Assembly: GCA_963922495.1 (NCBI GenBank)
Contig: CAWUIH010000075.1
Coordinates: 1 to 6,869, forward strand
Origin: CAWUIH01 sp963922495
Lineage (GTDB): Bacteria; Pseudomonadota; Gammaproteobacteria; Coxiellales; Coxiellaceae
Direction of reading: 5' to 3'
Length of the DNA: 6,869 nt
A program made the translations under genes and the position numbers. The notes under the pieces are model-generated. The model was not told the origin of the DNA, did not search any database, and worked only from the letters and a program-made list of their open reading frames with translations. Of this stretch, positions 1 through 4,172 are shown piece by piece (position 1 is the first letter of the stretch; each line of letters begins with the position of its first letter).

Positions 1-1
1 T

Positions 2-27
2 CATGATAAAAATAATTTTATCCCATG
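2..27. repeat. AT-rich hairpin beyond the rsmE break
   Basis: A perfect 7-base inverted repeat, GATAAAA (5-11) with TTTTATC (16-22), encloses a 4-base loop. CAT (2-4) can also pair with ATG (25-27) around a two-base bulge. It lies just past the stop of the truncated rsmE. The stem is too AT-rich, and lacks a T tract on its minus-strand side, to be called a standard intrinsic terminator. It may be a weak terminator, or the end of whatever sequence replaced the rest of rsmE. Confidence 0.4.
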
Positions 28-54
28 TAAGGGGGAGATTCTCGAGGGCTTACA
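26..54. repeat. inverted repeat at the rsmE breakpoint
   Basis: TGTAAG (26-31) and CTTACA (49-54) are perfect inverted repeats. They enclose a 17-base G-rich interior that itself holds the small self-complementary stretch GAGATTCTC (35-43). The right arm overlaps the TAA stop (50-52) of the truncated rsmE. The arms sit exactly where homology to the family stops, so this could be the terminal part of a small mobile sequence. No transposase is visible, and six-base arms can arise by chance. Confidence 0.3.
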
Positions 55-358
55 ACTCAACTGCTTTTTGAATTATAAAATCCATTTTCTCACCGCGTGC
101 GATACCTTGTGCTAACTCGATAGATAAAGGAGATTCATTACTGCAGATTTCCACAGTGGTGATATGAATAGTGACGTGTTTTTTGTTGATATCGACAATA
201 GACCCAAGATAATTATATCCATCGCCATTAAATAGACAAATTGTGTGTCCCTTTTGAAGTCGTAATACATGAATTGCATAATGAACATTGCGTTCATCCA
301 ATACAATTTTACGGTTACTTTTTAATTCTTGGTCATAATAAAATCGTGGTAATCGCAT
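50..358 (-). pseudogene. rsmE: truncated 16S rRNA (uracil-1498-N3)-methyltransferase RsmE, N-terminal part only
   Basis: The 102 visible residues follow E. coli RsmE closely (from memory): a start MRLPRFYYD against MRIPRIYHP, then a central LFNGDG, and finally ARGEKMDFIIQKAVEL against SRGEKMEFTIQKSIEL. The intact family is about 240-250 residues: an N-terminal PUA-like RNA-binding domain, then a SPOUT methyltransferase domain whose C-terminal knot carries the GPEGG SAM-binding motif. Here the frame stops directly after KAVEL, at the very start of the SPOUT domain. The other two frames past the stop show nothing like the expected continuation (GVxxITPL), so a simple frameshift does not explain it. 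The product would lack the SAM site and should be inactive as a methyltransferase. It is transcribed away from prlC. The start has only a weak GAG about 10 bases upstream. A rearrangement, an insertion or an assembly join near position 50 are all possible. Confidence 0.85.
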
Positions 359-379
359 TTAATCGCGCTCAACTGCTTT
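56..379. repeat. 12-base direct repeats flanking the rsmE remnant
   Basis: CTCAACTGCTTT occurs at 56-67, inside the last codons of the truncated rsmE, and again at 368-379, just upstream of its start codon. The two copies therefore bracket the remnant almost exactly. The homologous Leu codon after KAVE lies beyond the left copy, so the break is a few bases outside the repeat rather than in it. It may be coincidence or a trace of short-repeat recombination. Confidence 0.45.
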
Positions 380-383
380 CCTA

Positions 384-421
384 GGTTTAAAAGCCCCAGC
401 CTGTTTTACTGGGTCTAAACC
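384..421. promoter_or_regulatory. interrupted dyad in the rsmE/prlC divergent gap
   Basis: Two nested inverted-repeat segments share one axis: GGTTTA (384-389) with TAAACC (416-421), and CCCAG (395-399) with CTGGG (409-413). The apex is a 9-base loop and the spacers are unequal (5 and 2 bases). The dyad covers the -35 and spacer region of the putative prlC promoter and lies upstream of divergent rsmE. It could be an operator or a cruciform-forming site. No known regulator motif is recognised. Confidence 0.35.
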
Positions 422-424
422 CGT

Positions 425-430
425 TATAAT
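425..430 (+). promoter_or_regulatory. putative sigma-70 -10 box for prlC
   Basis: This is a perfect TATAAT with only six bases between it and the prlC ATG (437). Transcription normally starts about 7 bases after the box, which would be at or next to the A of the start codon. No convincing -35 hexamer is seen at 16-18 bases spacing. Confidence 0.5.
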
Positions 431-436
431 GCAGCA

Positions 437-2473
437 ATGAAAGAAGATTGTTTAAAAAAAGACCTGCCGTGCTTCAGTGCGATTGATTATACTAATATTG
501 TTTCGTCATTGGAATCGTTGCTGCAAGAAAATATTAAAAAAATTAACGACATATCATCTTTTTCAGTGACTCACACTTGGAATTCTGTGATGCAACCGCT
601 GGGGGATATGAATGATCAACTGAATCAGTTTTGGTCTCCAATCAGTCACTTAAATGCGACAATTAATTCTCCCGAACTGCGAAAAGTGTATCAGGCTTGC
701 TTGCCAAAGTTGTCAGATTACCACACTCAAATCAGTCATAATGATGTACTTTATCGCGCAATCAAACAGATGCATGACGATGAATCATTCCAACAACTGG
801 ACGAGTCACAGCAAAAAGCGATTAAAAACGAGTTACGTGACTTTAAATTGTCTGGGGTAGCATTGTCAGCGAAAAATAAGCAAGTTTTCGCGCGTCTCTC
901 AAAGAAACTATCGACGTTGTCGAATCAATTTGAAGAAAACGTTTTAGATGCCACCCAAGCTTGGAGCAAACACATTAGCGATCAATCCAGCTTGAAAGGG
1001 TTACCCGATTATGCGCTAGCTGCGGCTCAACACGCCGCCAGGAGTCGAAAATTATCGGGATGGTTGCTAACCTTGGAGGCTCCCTGTTATATCGCTGTGA
1101 TGACACATGCAGACGATCGAGAATTGCGACGAGAACTTTACGTTGCCTTTAATACTCGCGCATCCGACCAAGGGCCCAATGCCTCAGAATGGGATAACTC
1201 ACCAATTATGGATCAGATATTAAGTGCTCGACGAGAGTTGGCACAACTATTGGGATTTAAAAATTATGCTGAGTATTCATTGGCGACAAAAATGGTTCAG
1301 AAACCTCAGCAGGTAATTGACTTTCTTGAAGAGCTTAAAAAATATACGCTTGCAAAAGCCAAACAAGATATTCAAGAGCTGCAACGATTTGCTGCTGAGC
1401 ATTTGCAACTAACGGAATTGCAGGCCTGGGATATCGCCTATGCAAGTGAAAAATTGCGTTCAACTCGCTACACCATTTCTCAGCAGGATCTCATGCCTTA
1501 TTTTCCTGAGTCGCAGGTAGTCAGTGGGTTATTCACTGTCGTTAAGCGACTGTTTGGTTTGCAATGTGAGCAAGTGCAGCATGCTGAAGTTTGGCATCCC
1601 GATGTGCGTTGTTATGCTTTATTTGATCGAGGTCATCAACTGCGCGGTTATTTTTATCTCGATTTATATGCTAGAGAAAACAAGCGCGGTGGTGCTTGGA
1701 TGGATGACATGCGATCTAGACGACGTAATGCCGCAGGAAAATTACAGTTGCCGATCGCTTTTATCACTTGTAATCTCAATCCCCCCGTTGCTGAGCGACC
1801 AGCCCTGTTTACGCACACTGATGTCGAGACACTGTTTCACGAATTTGGTCACGCGCTGCAACACTTGCTCACGACTGTGGATTATTCTGAGGTTTCTGGA
1901 ATCAATGGCATTCCTTGGGATGCCGTAGAACTACCTAGCCAATTTTTAGAAAACTGGGTATGGCAAAAAGAGTCTTTGGACATGATTGCTCGCCACTATC
2001 AAACCGGCGAATCCTTACCAGATGCATTATATCAGCGAATGTTAGCAGCTAAAAATTTTCAAGCAGCCATGCAAATGATGCGTCAAATTGAATTTGCATT
2101 GTTTGATATGCGATTGCATATTGAGTTCGATCCCAATCAAAAAGGTCACCTGGCGTTAATACTTGATCAAGTTCGACAGGCAGTGAGTGTGTTTCCTACG
2201 CCCAGTTTTAACCGTTTTCCCAACAGCTTCTCACATATTTTTGCTGGGGGTTATGCTGCCGGTTATTACAGTTATAAATGGGCTGAAGTGATGGCTGCGG
2301 ACGCTTTTGCTCTCTTTGAAGAAAAAGGTATTTTTGATCAACACAGTGCGCAGTTGTTTCAGCGATATATTTTAGAACCTGGTGGTTCTGTTGATCCAGC
2401 GACTTTGTACCAATCATACCGAGGACGTGCACCTACTATCAATGCGTTGTTGCAGCGAGATGGAATCCTATGA
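437..2473 (+). CDS. prlC: oligopeptidase A (M3 family zinc metallopeptidase)
   Basis: This cytoplasmic peptidase degrades short peptides; in E. coli it helps clear cleaved signal peptides. At 678 residues it is full length (E. coli PrlC is 680) and similar throughout, for example VLDATQAWSKH, NTRASDQGPNA, FYLDLYARENKRGGAWMDD and WDAVELPSQF. The zinc site is H468-E469-F470-G471-H472, with E498 as the third ligand in DAVELPSQF. The family's substrate-binding loop is present near the C terminus: H600, then Y606, Y610 and Y613 in HIFAGGYAAGYYSY. The N terminus lines up with E. coli within one residue, supporting ATG 437 although no Shine-Dalgarno sequence precedes it. With TATAAT ending at 430, the transcript may be leaderless. 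The stop lies 10 bases before rpiA, suggesting co-transcription. No signal peptide is seen. Confidence 0.97.
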   Translation: MKEDCLKKDLPCFSAIDYTNIVSSLESLLQENIKKINDISSFSVTHTWNSVMQPLGDMNDQLNQFWSPISHLNATINSPELRKVYQACLPKLSDYHTQISHNDVLYRAIKQMHDDESFQQLDESQQKAIKNELRDFKLSGVALSAKNKQVFARLSKKLSTLSNQFEENVLDATQAWSKHISDQSSLKGLPDYALAAAQHAARSRKLSGWLLTLEAPCYIAVMTHADDRELRRELYVAFNTRASDQGPNASEWDNSPIMDQILSARRELAQLLGFKNYAEYSLATKMVQKPQQVIDFLEELKKYTLAKAKQDIQELQRFAAEHLQLTELQAWDIAYASEKLRSTRYTISQQDLMPYFPESQVVSGLFTVVKRLFGLQCEQVQHAEVWHPDVRCYALFDRGHQLRGYFYLDLYARENKRGGAWMDDMRSRRRNAAGKLQLPIAFITCNLNPPVAERPALFTHTDVETLFHEFGHALQHLLTTVDYSEVSGINGIPWDAVELPSQFLENWVWQKESLDMIARHYQTGESLPDALYQRMLAAKNFQAAMQMMRQIEFALFDMRLHIEFDPNQKGHLALILDQVRQAVSVFPTPSFNRFPNSFSHIFAGGYAAGYYSYKWAEVMAADAFALFEEKGIFDQHSAQLFQRYILEPGGSVDPATLYQSYRGRAPTINALLQRDGIL

Positions 2474-2483
2474 GAATATCGTG

Positions 2484-3149
2484 ATGAATCAGACTGAACT
2501 TAAAAAAGCCGCCGCCGCCGCCGCAATAAAATTTGTAAAAAATTCACCGATCCTTGGTGTAGGTACAGGTTCTACGACCAATCACTTTATTGCTGAGCTA
2601 GCAAAAATTAAACATCGTATTGATGGTGTTGTGGCAAGTTCTAAACAAACCGAAAAAGAGTTAAAAAAATACAATATCCCCCTCATCGAGCTTAACTCGG
2701 TTACTGAGATTCCGGTGTATGTTGACGGTGCTGATGAATTTAATGATCACGGTTATCTGATTAAAGGTGGCGGCGGTGCGTTAGTTCGTGAAAAGATTGT
2801 TGCTGCCGCATCCAAACAATTTATCTGTATTGTGGACCAGACTAAGCAGGTGAATGTTTTGGGGGAATTTCCATTGCCCGTTGAAGTGATTCCAATGGCA
2901 AGAAGTTTTGTGGCACGTGAATTGCTGAAATTAGCTGGTGACCCAGAGTATCGCAGTGGTTTTGTTTCAGATAATGGTAATGTGATACTCGATGTACATC
3001 GCTGTGATTTAACTGATCCCATTAAAATGGAAGCAACCATAAACAATATTCCGGGTGTAGTGGGTAATGGTATCTTTGCACACCAAGCGGCCGATGTGAT
3101 TTTAGTTGCAACAGATTCAGGCATAGACGTTCGAACAGTCTCAAAATAA
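2484..3149 (+). CDS. rpiA: ribose-5-phosphate isomerase A
   Basis: RpiA interconverts ribose 5-phosphate and ribulose 5-phosphate in the non-oxidative pentose phosphate pathway, in the cytoplasm. The 221-residue product matches E. coli RpiA (219 aa) almost position for position. It has the phosphate-binding loop G27-T28-G29-S30-T31, the D81-G82-A83-D84-E85 motif with both catalytic aspartates, K94 in KGGGGAL, the catalytic base E103 in REK, and the stretches FPLPVEVIPMA and DNGNVILDVH. ATG 2484 was chosen because MNQTELKKA lines up with E. coli MTQDELKKA; an in-frame ATG at 2460 would overlap prlC and add eight unmatched residues. The ribosome site is weak (GAGA, 2473-2476), so translation may be coupled to prlC. 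Residues 9-14 are six alanines, coded by five GCC triplets and a GCA. No intrinsic terminator follows. Confidence 0.97.
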   Translation: MNQTELKKAAAAAAIKFVKNSPILGVGTGSTTNHFIAELAKIKHRIDGVVASSKQTEKELKKYNIPLIELNSVTEIPVYVDGADEFNDHGYLIKGGGGALVREKIVAAASKQFICIVDQTKQVNVLGEFPLPVEVIPMARSFVARELLKLAGDPEYRSGFVSDNGNVILDVHRCDLTDPIKMEATINNIPGVVGNGIFAHQAADVILVATDSGIDVRTVSK

Positions 3150-3185
3150 TCCCCGATACTTAGTTGCAGTTCTTGAAATGAAAGG

Positions 3186-3191
3186 TATAAT
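3186..3191 (+). promoter_or_regulatory. putative -10 box for csrA
   Basis: A perfect TATAAT about 100 bases before csrA would give a transcript starting near 3198 and a leader of about 90 bases. The best upstream partner is TTGCAG (3164-3169) at 16-base spacing, which shares only TTG with the consensus. Confidence 0.5.
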
Positions 3192-3197
3192 GCTCAA

Positions 3198-3289
3198 TCT
3201 AACATGGGATTACGCTTCGTCAACCTTAAGGAAGCTCTAAAACTATCAAGTAGAATGCGTGGACTCAATCGCCTCAACAGGGAACAACA
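3198..3289 (+). promoter_or_regulatory. csrA leader with four GGA motifs, possible CsrA autoregulatory sites
   Basis: GGA triplets, the core of CsrA binding sites, occur at 3207-3209, 3230-3232, 3261-3263 and 3281-3283. Two have the fuller ANGGA form: AAGGA (3228-3232) and AGGGA (3279-3283). The last is also the csrA Shine-Dalgarno sequence, six bases before the ATG. GCTTC (3214-3218) can pair with GAAGC (3231-3235), placing one GGA in a small hairpin. E. coli csrA is known to be repressed by CsrA bound at several leader sites including the ribosome site, so autoregulation is a reasonable inference here. Confidence 0.4.
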
Positions 3290-3514
3290 ATGCTAGTACT
3301 AACCAGATCAATTGGCGAGCGTTTAATCATTGGGAATGGTGAAATTACCTTAACAGTATTGGACGTTCGTGGAAATCAAGTGCGCCTCGGTATCGATGCT
3401 CCTAAAAATATAGCTGTTCATCGTGAAGAAATATTTCTGCGGATACAAGCAGAAGTAAAAGAACGTACCGTAAAAGTTAAGGAACCTGGCGTAGTCACCG
3501 TTGCTGATGAGTAG
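3290..3514 (+). CDS. csrA: carbon storage regulator CsrA (RNA-binding translational regulator)
   Basis: CsrA is a small dimeric beta-strand protein that binds GGA motifs in mRNA leaders and controls translation and mRNA stability. In Legionella and related bacteria it governs the switch between replicative and transmissive phases. The product has 74 residues. The first 53 match E. coli CsrA: MLVLTRSIGERLIIG at the N terminus, GNQVRLGIDAPK in the centre, then VHREEI with the RNA-contacting R45 (R44 in E. coli, with one residue inserted here near position 17). R6 is kept, while E. coli R7 is Ser. The tail after IQAEVK (about 17 residues, KERTVKVKEPGVVTVADE region) is longer than in E. coli (61 aa total) and ends acidic. 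The start is well supported by AGGGA at 3279-3283. It has its own promoter region and is followed by an inverted repeat beginning at its stop codon. Confidence 0.97.
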   Translation: MLVLTRSIGERLIIGNGEITLTVLDVRGNQVRLGIDAPKNIAVHREEIFLRIQAEVKERTVKVKEPGVVTVADE

Positions 3515-3573
3515 AGTGGTATTTCTACATCTCGTTTCTTAAAATTTGTGATTTTCCACTCTACATTTTAGAG
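3511..3573 (+). terminator. long-loop inverted repeat after csrA with alternative pairings
   Basis: GTAGAGTGG (3511-3519, spanning the csrA stop) is perfectly complementary to CCACTCTAC (3556-3564), with a 36-base loop, and is followed by ATTTTA. The arms also have competing local partners: GTAGA (3511-3515) with TCTAC (3524-3528), and CTCTA (3559-3563) with TAGAG (3569-3573). The loop is long and the following T run short, so efficient intrinsic termination is doubtful. It may instead be an mRNA 3'-end stabiliser or a weak attenuator before the next gene. Confidence 0.4.
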
Positions 3574-3577
3574 CATT

Positions 3578-3599
3578 TCAAAAATTTTGAGCGTATAAT
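3578..3599 (+). promoter_or_regulatory. putative promoter of the 138-aa gene: -10 box plus short palindrome
   Basis: TATAAT lies at 3594-3599. Directly before it, TCAAAA-A-TTTTGA (3578-3590) is a perfect 6-base inverted repeat around a single A, placed between the expected -35 and -10 positions. No good -35 hexamer is seen. Initiation near 3606 would give a leader of about 29 bases to the ATG at 3635. The palindrome could be an operator, or simply AT-rich sequence. Confidence 0.4.
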
Positions 3600-3625
3600 G
3601 GCGATAGATGAGTAAAACCTTTACT

Positions 3626-3629
3626 GGAG
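3626..3629 (+). promoter_or_regulatory. Shine-Dalgarno GGAG deciding the start at 3635
   Basis: GGAG lies five bases before ATG 3635. The upstream in-frame ATG at 3608 has no ribosome site and lies only eight bases after the -10 box. The downstream start is therefore preferred. Confidence 0.6.
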
Positions 3630-3634
3630 TATTC

Positions 3635-4051
3635 ATGGTATCTGTAGATGAAGTTTTGGCCAACCAACTGTGTGATTTACAGAAAAAAGAAAAGCAAAGT
3701 TATACCGCCTTGTCGGCTCTTATCGCATGCATTACCGGTGAAAATCCTGTTGACCAACAGGTGATGAGTTTTTCGCAATTTAAAAAAGTTGTTTTGAGCA
3801 GTGTCGCAGCCATAAAGAAGAATATCCACTTCAAACCACACTCCCACGAGCCCAAGTTCAATGTAAAGCATTATGAACGCTCCATCTTGTGTGCCTACGA
3901 TGCTAGCTATCGTGACGTGGTTATCCATGCTGCTTGCAAAGACCTAAATCCAGAGGCGCAATCCGAACTCTTGGAGTCTCTTAGCAAAAGTTGTCGTCTC
4001 TTAACTCGCAAAGTACGTCAAATCAATGCAGAGCTGAGAGAGTTAGTTTAA
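3635..4051 (+). CDS. hypothetical protein, soluble and mainly helical, next to csrA
   Basis: I do not recognise this family. From ATG 3635 the product has 138 residues; the ATG at 3608 would add nine (MSKTFTGVF). The start choice rests on GGAG at 3626-3629 and a -10 box at 3594-3599. No signal peptide or membrane segment is evident. The first third is hydrophilic helix with a moderately apolar patch (YTALSALIACITG, residues 23-35). A His-rich connector follows (H65, H69, H71, H79), and the C-terminal 35 residues look like a charged amphipathic helix (EAQSELLESLSK to VRQINAELRELV). There are four cysteines (13, 32, 86, 101) plus C120, with no CxxC pair. Codon and base use resemble the flanking housekeeping genes, so it looks like a real gene rather than a chance frame. 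It sits between csrA and the convergent giant gene, with which it shares an AT-rich gap. Its function is unknown. Confidence 0.75.
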   Translation: MVSVDEVLANQLCDLQKKEKQSYTALSALIACITGENPVDQQVMSFSQFKKVVLSSVAAIKKNIHFKPHSHEPKFNVKHYERSILCAYDASYRDVVIHAACKDLNPEAQSELLESLSKSCRLLTRKVRQINAELRELV

Positions 4052-4172
4052 TTCTACCGACATTACTGAAGCTTCCGGCACTAAACGGTGAATATTCGAA
4101 TTTATTGCTCAATATTAATTTAAAATATAATAATCTGTCATGCTTGTGTAATTTCAGTATGCATTACCTCAC
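4052..4172. other. AT-rich gap between two convergent genes
   Basis: These 121 bases separate the 3' ends of the 138-aa gene and the long minus-strand gene. I see no G+C-rich stem with a T tract for either direction. There are only short AT palindromes (GAATATTC near 4091-4098) and a TATAAT-like string near 4125 that leads into no plausible gene. Termination here is not explained by a classical signal. Confidence 0.5.

Noticed and set aside
3..88. Short plus-strand frames entering from the left edge (possible end of a transposase)
   Set aside because: The short peptides resemble nothing I know, and they run antisense into the rsmE remnant; not supportable as a gene.
1524..1928. 134-aa frame within prlC
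   Set aside because: It is fully inside the well-conserved prlC in another frame, with no ribosome site and Cys/Leu-rich shadow composition.
2382..2483. Longer RpiA starting at 2382
   Set aside because: The extra 34 residues overlap the prlC 3' end in another frame and have no counterpart in RpiA; ATG 2484 matches the family start.
2753..3124. 123-aa minus-strand frame over rpiA
   Set aside because: It is antisense to a clear conserved gene, with no initiation signal; an ORF shadow.
4120..4135. TATAAT-like promoter in the convergent gap
   Set aside because: It lies in generally AT-rich DNA with no -35 element and no plausible gene downstream on the plus strand.
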